Source: Paraburkholderia ginsengiterrae (lineage in GTDB: Bacteria; Pseudomonadota; Gammaproteobacteria; Burkholderiales; Burkholderiaceae). Taken from it: a DNA stretch of 64,000 bases. The DNA is taken from positions 1 through 64,000 of the forward strand of contig NZ_LXKA01000087.1 in NCBI RefSeq assembly GCF_001645125.1. Direction: 5' to 3'. The notes under the pieces were generated by a model that was not told the origin of the DNA, made no database searches, and was given only the letters and a program-made list of their open reading frames with translations. The position numbers and the translations under genes are program-made. Shown here in pieces: positions 1 through 8,283 of this stretch (position 1 is its first letter; every line of letters begins with the position of its first letter).

Positions 1-296
1 TCGCGCTGGCGTGACGGCGTTGGTTTGTGGGTGGTGGTTTGGTGCGGCGAGTGGTGTGTCGGCGGGGGGATGGCGGCGAGTCTTGTCTATGGAGGCCTGG
101 ACGCGGTCGGTGGGACAGTGTGCGGCAGCTGCTTGCGGAGCGCGGGTAATTGCGCTTGCGACGAAAGGCATGGCAGGCGTGCGCACGCGCCAGATGGAAG
201 CGACCAGCGCGGGCGCGTGGGCGGGCGGCCGCTTGAACCATTTTCGTCTCAATGATTCGCCGGCCACCTCGGTACTTGCCGCGCCCTTCTGGTTGC
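1..296. other. No supported gene (window edge)
   Basis: This stretch is G- and T-rich on the plus strand. It holds open frames in several registers, but their translations are low-complexity Arg/Pro/Ala or Gly/Trp/Val strings with no recognisable domain, and none has a convincing ribosome binding site. It lies downstream of the minus-strand gene that ends at 297, so it may be a 3' region or the edge of a gene outside the window. Confidence 0.4.
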
Positions 297-761
297 TTAG
301 TGTTGAGCGACGGCGGCTTGTTGCGCGGCATCGATTTTCGGCGCCGCTGTATTTTCCGGCGACGGTTTTTTGCGCAGGGACGCGTTTGCGGTGGCTTCGG
401 ATGCCTTTGCTCGCTGCGATGCCTCCGCCAGTAGATTTGCCGCATGGCGTGCCGTGATGCGGCTTTGCGAAACACCTTTCGCGTCGAGTGCGATCACCTG
501 GTACAGCTCACGGTCGCATTCGAGGTCCCGCTGATACTGCTCCATCGTGTCCACCAGCAACTCAAGAAGCGTCTGACGACGCCGCCGTTCATCGCTTGTA
601 ATTGCAGGATTCCTACATATTGAAGACGCGAATGTGATCAAGGTATCCAGTTGACCCACCTGCCGGTCGCAGAGATCGAATGCCGACAGGGCAAGCTTTT
701 CGTACTGAAGTGCGTCGACCGGCGGACGTGAAGCTGGTTGATTTTTGATGGACTTGCTCAT
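297..761 (-). CDS. Hypothetical protein, small helical, phage-like context
   Basis: This is a 154-residue protein of unknown function. The ATG at 761 is preceded by AGGAG eight bases upstream, which supports the start. The predicted protein is soluble and mostly helical. Residues about 15-100 form an amphipathic, Leu-, Asp- and Arg-rich core with no signal peptide or membrane segment. The C-terminal 45 residues are rich in Ala, Lys and Ser and look disordered. No catalytic motif is visible. The leader upstream resembles the C4 antisense RNA of P4-type phages (separate entry), so a phage-derived regulatory role is possible, but that is an inference from context. Small DUF3077-like proteins are sometimes found behind such leaders; I cannot confirm membership by eye. 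Confidence 0.7.
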   Translation of the reverse strand: MSKSIKNQPASRPPVDALQYEKLALSAFDLCDRQVGQLDTLITFASSICRNPAITSDERRRRQTLLELLVDTMEQYQRDLECDRELYQVIALDAKGVSQSRITARHAANLLAEASQRAKASEATANASLRKKPSPENTAAPKIDAAQQAAVAQH

Positions 762-807
762 GGTGCGATCTCCTGTTGCTTACATGGATCGCCCGACACT
801 CGCTTGG

Positions 808-910
808 GAAGGGGGTGAGCGGGCACGAAGCGGGTTAGCAGACCGGGACACAAACAAACCGGCGAGCCTTGCGGCTCCCCACCACGGCCCGCCCATTGAA
901 ATATAGACGT
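808..910 (-). ncRNA. C4 antisense-RNA-like structured leader
   Basis: Read on the minus strand, this segment has a GGGCGGGC and GTGGTGGGG arm, then a perfect stem GAGCC-GCAA-GGCTC (877-864) with a GNRA tetraloop. A CCGG...CCGG stem and the string GGTCTGCTAACCCGC follow. A distal GCCCGCTCACCCCC tract is complementary to the first arm. From memory, this order of stems and the 'gccggt...ccggtctgctaaccc' core resemble the C4 antisense RNA family of P1/P4 phages, which also occurs as leaders in Burkholderia and Pseudomonas chromosomes. It ends about 50 bases before the minus-strand gene starting at 761. The family assignment is a recollection; the stems are seen directly. Confidence 0.5.
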
Positions 911-1549
911 GCAGAGGTAGACGCACGACCCGCCTGGGCGGGTGTGCGGTTTGCGTCGCAGGCTGCTAAACCTGGCCATCAGGTGTTTCCCGACGACTCG
1001 ATAATTATAAATCAGGCGAACCGCATTGCCTTCAATCATCTAGTCAAAATGTGTGACTTGGCCGAAGAGATAAGGGGAGATAGGACAAAGAACATTGATG
1101 CTTGGCTGTTTCGGTCAATTGCAAACCATGTCCTACGACGCGTCCAGAAAAGGATTCCTTACTAAATAACGCAAGGACCACCGCCGCGTTGGTCCGCGAG
1201 CGCGTGAAGCGAGAGTAACGGCAACATGATCGGACTCCAGTCAATGAAGGACAGGCGAGCCGTATGTCGAAGATCGGATTGGCAAGCGGACTCCCGCGAA
1301 ATACGCGCGATTCACGCGCACTATCTCGCGTTCGACGACTGCGCCTACTGTGCGATTGCATGGACACGATAGGGCTGCGGCCCAGCGCAGGCACTCCGAT
1401 TCTTGCTTTTTCGTTGCGGCGAACGCAGTCAGCCTATCGAGTATTGCAGCAAGAAACGGGGGGCACCCGGCCGCTTGCGCCCATATCGTTGAGGCAGAGG
1501 GAAGCAATAGCGTTTCTCTCTTCCAACTTCAGTCAACGAGGAATTCACC
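911..1549. other. Intergenic region, two small hairpins, no supported gene
   Basis: The stretch between the C4-like leader and the SnoaL gene has no frame with both a ribosome site and a recognisable product. It holds a short hairpin ACCCGC-CTGG-GCGGGT (928-943), an AT-rich patch near 1000-1015 that could be a promoter for the divergent leader, and an inverted repeat GGACCA-N9-TGGTCC (1175-1195). A plus-strand frame ending at 1165 carries a plausible-looking tail (about 48 residues) but matches no family I know. Confidence 0.4.
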
Positions 1550-1999
1550 ATGTCCAAGGAAGATGACAACAAGGCCGTCGTGGGCCGCTGGTTCACCGAT
1601 TTCTGGGGCAAGACATGCAATCTCAACATCGTCGACGAACTTGCTGCGCCAGACATGCTGCTTCAATACTCGCTGCACGAACCACGGCGCGGCCGCGAGG
1701 ACATCAAGGCATTCATGTCCGATTTCCGTGAAGCGTTCCCGGACCTCAACTTCTGGGGCGCCGCTGATCTGATCGCCGAGGGAGACTATGTCGTTGGCCG
1801 CTGGGAAGGTGGCGGCACGCATACCGGTCCGGCGTTCAGCGATTTCCTCATCGGATCCTTGCCCGCCGGGACCGGCCGGACGATGCGCTTCACCGGCACG
1901 ACCGTGCTTCGGTTGAAGGACGGCAAGATCGTTGAAGAGATCGGACTGGACGACGGCGTGACCGCGCTGCAACAACTTGGACTCCTCAAGGCAGCGTAA
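1550..1999 (+). CDS. SnoaL-like / ester cyclase family protein
   Basis: This 149-residue protein has the small cone-shaped SnoaL / NTF2-like fold. An N-terminal helix region 'AVVGRWFTDFWG' is followed by 'LHEPRRGREDIKAFMSDFREAFPDL', typical of the 'predicted ester cyclase' branch, and then by strands containing GDYVVGRW and GGTHTG. Family members bind small hydrophobic molecules or catalyse cyclisation or hydrolysis; the substrate cannot be read here. GAGGA lies seven bases before the ATG. No signal peptide is present, so it is cytoplasmic. It is followed 98 bases later by an EamA-type exporter on the same strand, and the two may be co-transcribed. Confidence 0.85.
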   Translation: MSKEDDNKAVVGRWFTDFWGKTCNLNIVDELAAPDMLLQYSLHEPRRGREDIKAFMSDFREAFPDLNFWGAADLIAEGDYVVGRWEGGGTHTGPAFSDFLIGSLPAGTGRTMRFTGTTVLRLKDGKIVEEIGLDDGVTALQQLGLLKAA

Positions 2000-2097
2000 T
2001 CGAAGGCGGAGCGCTGACGCATTCTCCTCCCCGATCGATTCATTGTGAGGTATCTTGATGCCAGTACCGTCATCATCATCGAAAGGGGGCTCTTGCC

Positions 2098-2970
2098 GTG
2101 TCTTCCGTTCGTGTCGTCGTTCTGACGGTACTGTCGATGGTTGCCTTCGCAGCGAACTCGCTACTGTGCCGCGTCGCCCTAAGGGGCACGGGAATCGACG
2201 CGGTAACTTTCACGTCGGTTCGCATCGTATCCGGCGCTTTCATGCTGTTGCTCGTAGTGTGGATTCAGGGCGGCCGGGTCCGGCATGCCGGTAACTGGCT
2301 CTCTGCACTCGCTCTTTTCGTCTACGCTGCCGGCTTCTCGTTTGCCTATCTCAGCTTGCCCGCATCCACTGGGGCATTGCTGCTCTTCGCCGCGGTTCAG
2401 GCCACCATGATCGGATACAGCGTCCGCATCGGCGAGAGACTATCCATGCTGCAATGCACTGGGCTCGTTTGTGCGCTGGCGGGACTCGTCGGCCTGTTGC
2501 TTCCCGGTCTTTCCGCGCCGCCGCCAGGCGGCGCTGCCCTGATGCTTGCCGCCGGCATGGCCTGGGGCATCTATTCGCTGCGCGGCAAAGGCGCGAAAAA
2601 TCCGACGATGGAGACAGCCGGCAACTTCGCGCGCGCGGTGCCTTTCGCCGCCGTGCTCAGCGTAATCACGCACACGCATGCCGCGCTCGATTGGCCAGGC
2701 CTCGTGTACGCGATCGCGTCCGGGGCTGTCACTTCCGGCATCGGTTATGCCCTTTGGTATGCCACATTGCCGCAATTGAAAGTCGCTAATGCTGCAACGG
2801 TGCAACTGAGCGTACCGGTGATCGCCGCCATAGGCGCTACTGTTTTCCTTGACGAGAGTCTCACGCCCAGAATCGTGCTTGCGTCGGCGGCAATCCTCGG
2901 AGGAGTCGCCATCGTCGTGCTCAACGGCCGGCGGCCCGCCGCCAGTCCGCAGTACGGCGTGAAGCAGTAA
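2098..2970 (+). CDS. EamA/DMT family inner-membrane transporter
   Basis: This 290-residue protein is almost entirely hydrophobic, with about ten predicted membrane helices in two EamA repeats (residues about 5-135 and 145-280), the normal architecture of drug/metabolite exporters. The start is GTG at 2098, preceded by AGGGGG about nine bases upstream; no better in-frame ATG is available. The second half has the usual 'GAVTSGIGYALWYATLPQL' and 'VPVIAAIGATVFLDE' segments. The substrate is not evident; relatives export amino acids and other metabolites. It ends 31 bases from the convergent FAD monooxygenase gene. Confidence 0.88.
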   Translation: MSSVRVVVLTVLSMVAFAANSLLCRVALRGTGIDAVTFTSVRIVSGAFMLLLVVWIQGGRVRHAGNWLSALALFVYAAGFSFAYLSLPASTGALLLFAAVQATMIGYSVRIGERLSMLQCTGLVCALAGLVGLLLPGLSAPPPGGAALMLAAGMAWGIYSLRGKGAKNPTMETAGNFARAVPFAAVLSVITHTHAALDWPGLVYAIASGAVTSGIGYALWYATLPQLKVANAATVQLSVPVIAAIGATVFLDESLTPRIVLASAAILGGVAIVVLNGRRPAASPQYGVKQ

Positions 2971-3001
2971 ACGGGCCGAGGCGTTCCCAAGCTACGCCTG
3001 C

Positions 3002-4387
3002 TCAGTACTCGCGCGGTGACACTGATCGTTCGACCTCGGACGCCGGCGAGGAGGCTGAGCGCGCAGGCCTTCGATTTGTCCGCCAGACTCGCCAGGCGAT
3101 TGCAGGGCTGAGCAGCGAAAGCGGCGGGTTGGTCAGGTTCACCACCTTGAGAAACGCGGTCGCCAGCGCGCCGTCGTGTGCAGCAGCAAGATGAAACTGG
3201 CCGATATACCAGTTGATGAAGCGCAGCATCGGCGGTCGGGCGCCCTCGATTTGCGGATGACGCAGGTCGTTGCCAACCGCGATGTCCCATGGAATGTCGG
3301 CAATCTTCGCGACCGCTCCGAAGAACCGGCGTGCAAGCTCTCGCGAACCCGCGCGCAGGCACTCCTGCAGAGTCAACGCCTCAAGTGCCGCGACCGTCAT
3401 CCCCTGCCCGTAGATAGGGTTGAAGGAGCAGATCGCGTCCCCGAACACCAGGTAGTTCTCGGGAAAGCGCGCAAGCTTCTCGTACCGCCGGCGCAAGTTG
3501 GAGACGAAGCGATAGCGCCTGTAACTGGTTAGCGGTTCAGCTATCGCGACAACGTCGTGAATATCCATGGTCGGCAGCGTTGCCAGATAGGCGAGAAAAC
3601 CTTGATCGTCGTCGGGCGCGTCATCGCCAAGAAAGCCAACCGCGCTGACGATCCAACTGTCGTGTTCCTGAGCGAGCAGGGCGCCGCTGCGCCAGTTCGG
3701 CTCACTGCCAGCGATAACAATGCCGAGCTTGCCATCAAGGTCAGTTGCCCGGCGCCGGTAGGTGCGTGTCACGTAGCCGACGCCGATTTCGACCTTCTCG
3801 CTCGCCGGAGGTGCGTAGCCGAGCGCCTCAAGCCACGCAGCGCTGCACGAGCCACGGCCAGTTGCATCGACGACCAGGTCCGCATAGAGCGTCTCGTCCG
3901 CGTTGCCCTCGACACGCACGCGCACACCGGTAACGCTCCTGCAATCGGAGTCGCTGGCCAGACCCAGCACAGCGCAATTCTCAACGGCGCGCAGATTCGG
4001 CAACTTCAGGAGCCGTCGGCGCACATGGCCTTCGAGCACGGGGCGGCTCGCGAGCAGGCCCGTCAGATCGCTCCTCGCACGAGCCAGCGCAACGTTGCGG
4101 CCAATCCAGGTGACGTCGGCGGCGACATCGCCGCGCAGCCCGCCGCTTTGCGCGACCACCTCGTCGCTATACCCCGGGAAGAATTCCTCGAGCACCGCAC
4201 AACCGCGCGCGAGAAGGCCGTGCGTGTGGCGCCCCTGCGGCACGCCCTTGCGCGGAATGTCCGCGGCCGGAAATACATCGCGTTCGAGCACGGTGACGGT
4301 GGTATAGAAGTCCGCCAGCGCACGGGCGGCCAGCAAGCCGCCCATGCTGGCGCCAACGACGATCGCATGCTCACCGAGGTTCTTCAT
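3002..4387 (-). CDS. FAD-dependent monooxygenase / oxidoreductase
   Basis: This 461-residue flavoprotein belongs to the aromatic hydroxylase-like superfamily. Residues 9-25 (IVVGASMGGLLAARAL) form the N-terminal FAD-binding Rossmann loop. An 'ATGRGS' segment sits near residue 175. The second FAD motif 'FGDAICSFNPIYGQGM' lies about two thirds along, where the Asp contacts the ribityl chain. The open frame extends 41 codons further upstream, but the ATG at 4387 with GGAG about nine bases away and the start of the Rossmann fold fix the start. The substrate is unknown; relatives hydroxylate or epoxidise aromatic and isoprenoid compounds. It is convergent with the EamA gene and separated from the next gene by a 350-base gap. 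Confidence 0.85.
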   Translation of the reverse strand: MKNLGEHAIVVGASMGGLLAARALADFYTTVTVLERDVFPAADIPRKGVPQGRHTHGLLARGCAVLEEFFPGYSDEVVAQSGGLRGDVAADVTWIGRNVALARARSDLTGLLASRPVLEGHVRRRLLKLPNLRAVENCAVLGLASDSDCRSVTGVRVRVEGNADETLYADLVVDATGRGSCSAAWLEALGYAPPASEKVEIGVGYVTRTYRRRATDLDGKLGIVIAGSEPNWRSGALLAQEHDSWIVSAVGFLGDDAPDDDQGFLAYLATLPTMDIHDVVAIAEPLTSYRRYRFVSNLRRRYEKLARFPENYLVFGDAICSFNPIYGQGMTVAALEALTLQECLRAGSRELARRFFGAVAKIADIPWDIAVGNDLRHPQIEGARPPMLRFINWYIGQFHLAAAHDGALATAFLKVVNLTNPPLSLLSPAIAWRVWRTNRRPARSASSPASEVERSVSPREY

Positions 4388-4738
4388 GACAATTCTCCAG
4401 CTCAAATCGTCGAACTCGACGGCGCCGATCACTGGGCCTTCGAGGGTGATCAGCAACCCGTGCTGGTCAGCATCAGGCAATTTGTCAGCGGTCTCCCAGC
4501 ATGACGGCAAATGCGTGATGCAGGCAATGACTCAATCGTCTGAATAAACTGCCCGCGCCAAACCAGGGCTTTCTGACCCCAGGAATAACCCGGCGTGTTC
4601 AACCGTTCAATCGTCAAGCGACCACGTCTTCGGACGTGTGCCTTTTACGCAGCGGTTTGAATGGATGGAGCACACGGACGTGCAGGCTGCCGCCGCCTCC
4701 GCGCGTCGAAATGTCGGCGTTACATGCAAGAGTGCATC
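4388..4738. other. Divergent promoter region
   Basis: This 350-base gap separates the minus-strand FAD monooxygenase from a plus-strand exported protein. Promoters for both genes must lie here. I see no long inverted repeat, recognisable operator or small gene with a ribosome site. Confidence 0.4.
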
Positions 4739-5299
4739 ATGGACAAACTATTTCGCTTTGGGGCATTACTCGTCTGTCTCGGTCTTTCTGCTCCCGCGTT
4801 CGCGCAAGAATATGACGATTCAGCGATGCAGGCCGACAGCGCCAATTGCCGCGCGGTCGCCGGGCAGGCGGACATCGACGGCTCGATGCAACAGATCATC
4901 GGGCGCGCGTGCCTGCAAAGTGACGGGACCTGGCAGTTCGAGCAGAATTCCGACGGCAGCGTGTTGTGGTATCCGGTTGCCGCCTACCCGTACCCTGACC
5001 CGTGGTGGTGGGGGCCGCCGATTTTCATCGGCGCGGGAGTGACTTTCATCTTCGTCGATCGTTTCCATCACTTCCACCACTTCCATCACTTCGATCATTT
5101 CCATCAACTGCCTCACGTCCACTTTGGCAATGCAGCCGGAGTCGGTGTCCACCGTGCGCCCCTCCCGAGCGGCGGAATGCAAGTGCCTGGTGGCACGCGT
5201 GGTTTCGGCGGTATGCAGCCGTCCGGTGGAATGCACGGCTTCGGCGGCATGCAGCCGTCCGGTGGAATGCACAGCTTCGGCGGCATGCAACGGCGCTAG
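4739..5299 (+). CDS. Exported His/Phe- and Gly/Met-repeat protein
   Basis: This 186-residue protein has a clear signal peptide (residues 1-22, cleavage after PAFA). The mature part starts with an acidic region containing two Cys (NCR and RACLQ), followed by a 'SDGTWQFEQNSDGSVLWYP' stretch and a Pro/Trp segment (PYPDPWWWGPP). A short hydrophobic segment 'FIGAGVTFIFVD' precedes a periodic FHH-FHH-FHH-FDH-FHQ block (residues 109-123). The tail carries 12-residue repeats of the type FGGMQPSGGMHG. The ATG at 4739 was chosen because the signal peptide starts there. The histidine-rich block could bind metal, but that is an inference. I do not recognise the family. Confidence 0.75.
   Translation: MDKLFRFGALLVCLGLSAPAFAQEYDDSAMQADSANCRAVAGQADIDGSMQQIIGRACLQSDGTWQFEQNSDGSVLWYPVAAYPYPDPWWWGPPIFIGAGVTFIFVDRFHHFHHFHHFDHFHQLPHVHFGNAAGVGVHRAPLPSGGMQVPGGTRGFGGMQPSGGMHGFGGMQPSGGMHSFGGMQRR
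5203..5289 (+). repeat. 36-bp in-frame tandem repeat (2.4 copies)
   Basis: Two nearly identical 36-bp units (5203-5238 and 5239-5274) and a 15-base partial copy encode FGGMQPSGGMHG, FGGMQPSGGMHS and FGGMQ. The first two copies differ at a few positions only. The unit is a whole number of codons, so copy number can change without loss of frame. Confidence 0.9.
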
Positions 5300-5518
5300 A
5301 TCGACCCGCGCAGCAATGCCATAGGGTAGGTCGTTTGCGCATGGATGGAATAGTCATGCGTGTTATTCGTTGCACGCCATTCGTTTTCATCCAGCCAGTT
5401 CAGTCATTGCGATCGCGCGACGCCGCGGGCGAAATACGCCCTGTCTTGCAGGAATAAACCTCGCGTCCTCTTCGTTTTCTGATCGTACAAACCTTTGGAC
5501 AGAGCAAGGAGTACGGTC

Positions 5519-6712
5519 ATGAAGTCTCTACTCGGCGTGTTCGGCGTCGTAGCCTGCGGCGCGGCCATCGCGACTCTCGTGTCATGCGGTGGCGGCTCCG
5601 GTTCGAACAATTCAAACCCGTTCGTTCCGTCGTCGTTCACTGTGACGGCCCTCGTGTCCGATGGAGTGGTGCCCGCCGCGCACACCGACACGAATCTGAA
5701 AAACCCTTGGGGCATCGTCTTCAATCCAAAAGGTTTTGTCTGGGTAGCGGACAACGGCACCAATCTCGCCACGCTGTATGACGGCAACGGCGTGCCGCAA
5801 TCGCTGGTCGTCACGATACCTGCCGGCAAGAACGGTTCGGCGTCGCCCACGGGTATCGTCTTCAACGGCACTTCAAGCTTCACGGTCACGCAAAACGGCA
5901 AGTCCGGCGTCGCCGCATTCATCTTCACGGGCGAAGGCGGCACTATCACCGCGTGGGCGCCCACCGTCGGGCCGACTAACGCGTTCGTCATGTACGACGA
6001 CGGCACGGGTGGCGCCGTATACAAGGGTCTCGCGCTCGCCTCGATAAACGGCAGCAACTTCCTTTACGCGACTGACTTCCATAACAGGAAGATCGACGTC
6101 TTCGATACCAACTTCGCCAAGGTCGCGCTGCCGGGCGCCTTCGTGGACCCGGCGATTCCGGCCGGCTTCGCGCCGTTCGGCATTCAGTTAATCGGCTCGA
6201 ATCTGTTCGTCACTTACGCGATGCAGGACGCAGCCAAGCACGACGATGTCGCCGGCGCCGGACTTGGCATGGTCGATATATACGACACCGCCGGCAACCT
6301 GAAGCAGCACTTCGCGACCGGTGGCCCGCTGAATGCGCCCTGGGGCATGGCGCAGGCGCCCGGCAACTTCGGCTCGATGAGCGGAGCGATACTGATCGGC
6401 AATTTCGGCGACGGCAGGATCAACGCGTTCAATGCGGTGAACGGCCAGTCGATCGGAACGCTCAACGGCGCGAACAACACGCCGATCGTCGAGAACGGCT
6501 TGTGGGGCATCGCGTTCGGCAACAACCTCAGCAATCAGCCTTCCAATACGCTGTTCTTCGCGGCGGGCCCGAATAGCGAAGCCAATGGCCTCTATGGACG
6601 AATCGACGTGAATACAACGGCGAGTTCAGGCACGAACACCGGTGGTTCTGGTTCGAGCACGGGCACAAGCTCGGGAGGTGGCGTGGGTACTGGAATGGGC
6701 ATGGGCATGTAG
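5519..6712 (+). CDS. TIGR03118 family lipoprotein (beta-propeller-like)
   Basis: This 397-residue protein carries a lipoprotein signal with lipobox LVSC (Cys near residue 24) and a Gly/Ser/Asn-rich linker. The body has repeated 'NPWGI', 'GFAPFGIQ', 'APWGMAQAPGNFG' and 'NGLWGIAFGN' elements, the hallmark of the TIGR03118 family of uncharacterised proteins, which look like an NHL/SMP-30 type propeller. The last 35 residues are Gly/Ser/Thr repeats ending in GMGMGM. The ATG at 5519 has AGGAG seven to eight bases upstream. The protein is probably anchored in the outer membrane or periplasm; its function is unknown. A terminator follows directly. Confidence 0.85.
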   Translation: MKSLLGVFGVVACGAAIATLVSCGGGSGSNNSNPFVPSSFTVTALVSDGVVPAAHTDTNLKNPWGIVFNPKGFVWVADNGTNLATLYDGNGVPQSLVVTIPAGKNGSASPTGIVFNGTSSFTVTQNGKSGVAAFIFTGEGGTITAWAPTVGPTNAFVMYDDGTGGAVYKGLALASINGSNFLYATDFHNRKIDVFDTNFAKVALPGAFVDPAIPAGFAPFGIQLIGSNLFVTYAMQDAAKHDDVAGAGLGMVDIYDTAGNLKQHFATGGPLNAPWGMAQAPGNFGSMSGAILIGNFGDGRINAFNAVNGQSIGTLNGANNTPIVENGLWGIAFGNNLSNQPSNTLFFAAGPNSEANGLYGRIDVNTTASSGTNTGGSGSSTGTSSGGGVGTGMGMGM

Positions 6713-6734
6713 CGCTAGCCGCGGAGTGGATAAC

Positions 6735-6767
6735 GGCCGTTCTCCAGGCGAGAGCGGCCGGCTTTTT
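6735..6767 (+). terminator. Rho-independent terminator after the TIGR03118 gene
   Basis: GGCCGTTCTC (6735-6744) pairs with GAGAGCGGCC (6750-6759) across a five-base loop, with one G-T pair. A TTTTT run follows at 6763-6767. It lies 23 bases after the stop codon at 6712. Confidence 0.85.
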
Positions 6768-6830
6768 GTGAACGACGACGCGCGCCTCAGATCTGGCGAT
6801 GCCGTTCGTACGATACGACAGCGCAGTGAT

Positions 6831-7493
6831 TCACGGATCGGACTGTTCCCTCACGAACCTGGCCTGGATCCTCATGTGCACATCGTCGCCGACGACAGAG
6901 GGCCATCTCGACAACCCGAACGCAGCCCGGCTGAAATGGCCGTCCGCGGAGAAGGCGAGCGTTTGGGGTGTGCGCGGCGGATCGCGCGGGGCTTCGTCAA
7001 ACGTCACCGCAAGTTCGATGGAACGCGTCGTCGCCCGAATCGTCAGATCGCCCGTTAGCTGGCCAGTGTCAGTACCGGTGCGCACGAATCGGGTACTGAC
7101 GAAGCGAATGGAAGGATAGTGGGCCACATCCAGCATGCCATTGCCTTCAACGATCCTAGCGACGAACGGTACGCTCGCTTCCAGACTGGTCGCGTCGATC
7201 GTCACCGTGATGCGGCCCGCGACAAAGCCCTGAAAACCGTCGAGCTCGGCACGCATGCGACTAAAGCGCATGGTGAGATTGGAGTGCCGGAAGTTCGCCA
7301 CATTGAACTCGACACCTGAACGGTGCGAATCGAGCTGGTACTGTACTTGCGGCGCGGACGCGTCGATCGGGTCGGCGCCAACCGCGACCGCTGTGGACAC
7401 GGCGCAGGCAAACGTCGCCGCGATCGCGATTGCCCATGTGTCGACGCGACGCATGGCCGTGCGTCGTCGATGAGTGGAACTGCTATCCCGCAC
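6831..7493 (-). CDS. YceI family periplasmic protein
   Basis: This 220-residue protein has a YceI lipocalin-like domain spanning residues about 50-215. It shows 'YQLDSHRSGVEFNVANFRHS' at the start, 'GRITVTIDATSLEAS' in the middle and 'LTGDLTIRATTRSIELAVTF' further on, all standard for the family. YceI proteins are exported barrels that bind long isoprenoid or amphipathic ligands. The chosen start is a GTG at 7493 with GGAGG seven bases upstream; the ATG at 7454 has no ribosome site. This gives an N-terminus with basic residues and a hydrophobic signal (about residues 18-40). It is divergent from the DUF4142 operon. Confidence 0.88.
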   Translation of the reverse strand: MRDSSSTHRRRTAMRRVDTWAIAIAATFACAVSTAVAVGADPIDASAPQVQYQLDSHRSGVEFNVANFRHSNLTMRFSRMRAELDGFQGFVAGRITVTIDATSLEASVPFVARIVEGNGMLDVAHYPSIRFVSTRFVRTGTDTGQLTGDLTIRATTRSIELAVTFDEAPRDPPRTPQTLAFSADGHFSRAAFGLSRWPSVVGDDVHMRIQARFVREQSDP

Positions 7494-7752
7494 GCTTTTG
7501 CCTCCATTTCCCCGGATGCGCGTCAGACTCGCTTAAACCCGATGCGGCTGCGAGATCGAGATCGTCGCGGAAATCCCCGGCCACCTTCACCCATAAACGA
7601 TTGGCGCCGCGTTCTATTCCCGAGCCGCCTCGCTGAATCGAACCGAAATCGGGAACAGCCTTGCGGCTCGTGACATCTATCTCTGCAAGTGCAGAAAGGG
7701 CGCAATGCCCTCTTTGCGAACGGCGACCCGTGCGCCCATCCAGGAGACCAAG

Positions 7753-8283
7753 ATGAAAAGCATCCGCTGGCTGTTGCTTGCCGCGCTCGCATTGGCGAGC
7801 GCTACCAGTTTGGCCCAAGGCTCAGGGCCGACCGATCCCCAAATTGCCGCTATCGTCGTTGCGGCGAACCAGGCCGATATCGATGCCGGCAAGCTTGCCG
7901 ATTCGAAAACGCAGTCGAAGGACGTCAAGGCGTTCGCTGAGCGCATGGTCGCCGACCATACCAGCGTCAACCAGTCGGCCGTCAATCTCGTGCAGAAGCT
8001 CGGCGTCACGCCCGAGGCCAATCCGACCAGCGACAGCCTCAAGCAGGGCGGTGAGGCTAACATCGCGAATCTCAAGTCACTGCAAGGCGCACAGTTCGAT
8101 CGCGCGTATATCGATCATGAAGTGACCTATCACGAACAGGTGCTCGACGCGCTTGACAAGACTCTGATCCCGAGTGCGAAAAACGCCGAACTGAAGGCGC
8201 TGCTCGTGAAAGTCAGGCCGGTGTTCGTCGCGCATCTGGATCACGCGAAGCACGTACAGGCATCTCTCGCGAAGATGCAATGA
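7753..8283 (+). CDS. DUF4142 exported protein
   Basis: This 176-residue protein has a signal peptide (residues 1-21, cut near SLA-QG) and one DUF4142 domain, a ferritin-like helical bundle. The conserved features seen are 'DPQIAAIVVAANQADIDAG', 'DVKAFAERMVADHTSVN', 'YIDHEVTYHEQVLDAL' and 'HLDHAKHVQ', with His residues spaced as in the family. Members are periplasmic, often stress- or envelope-linked, with unproven chemistry. The ATG at 7753 has AGGAG seven bases upstream. Its stop overlaps the next gene's start by four bases (ATGA), so translation is coupled to the cupredoxin and probably to the sigma factor after it. Confidence 0.9.
   Translation: MKSIRWLLLAALALASATSLAQGSGPTDPQIAAIVVAANQADIDAGKLADSKTQSKDVKAFAERMVADHTSVNQSAVNLVQKLGVTPEANPTSDSLKQGGEANIANLKSLQGAQFDRAYIDHEVTYHEQVLDALDKTLIPSAKNAELKALLVKVRPVFVAHLDHAKHVQASLAKMQ

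Noticed and set aside
1044-1394. Overlapping frames near 869-1507 as genes
   Set aside because: They have no ribosome sites and no domain; they lie in the leader and promoter of the flanking genes.
7651-7677. GGGAAC...TGACATC upstream of the DUF4142 operon as an ECF promoter
   Set aside because: The GGAAC-like box is only 12 bases from a CGT, too close for a normal ECF promoter, and the -10 is poor.
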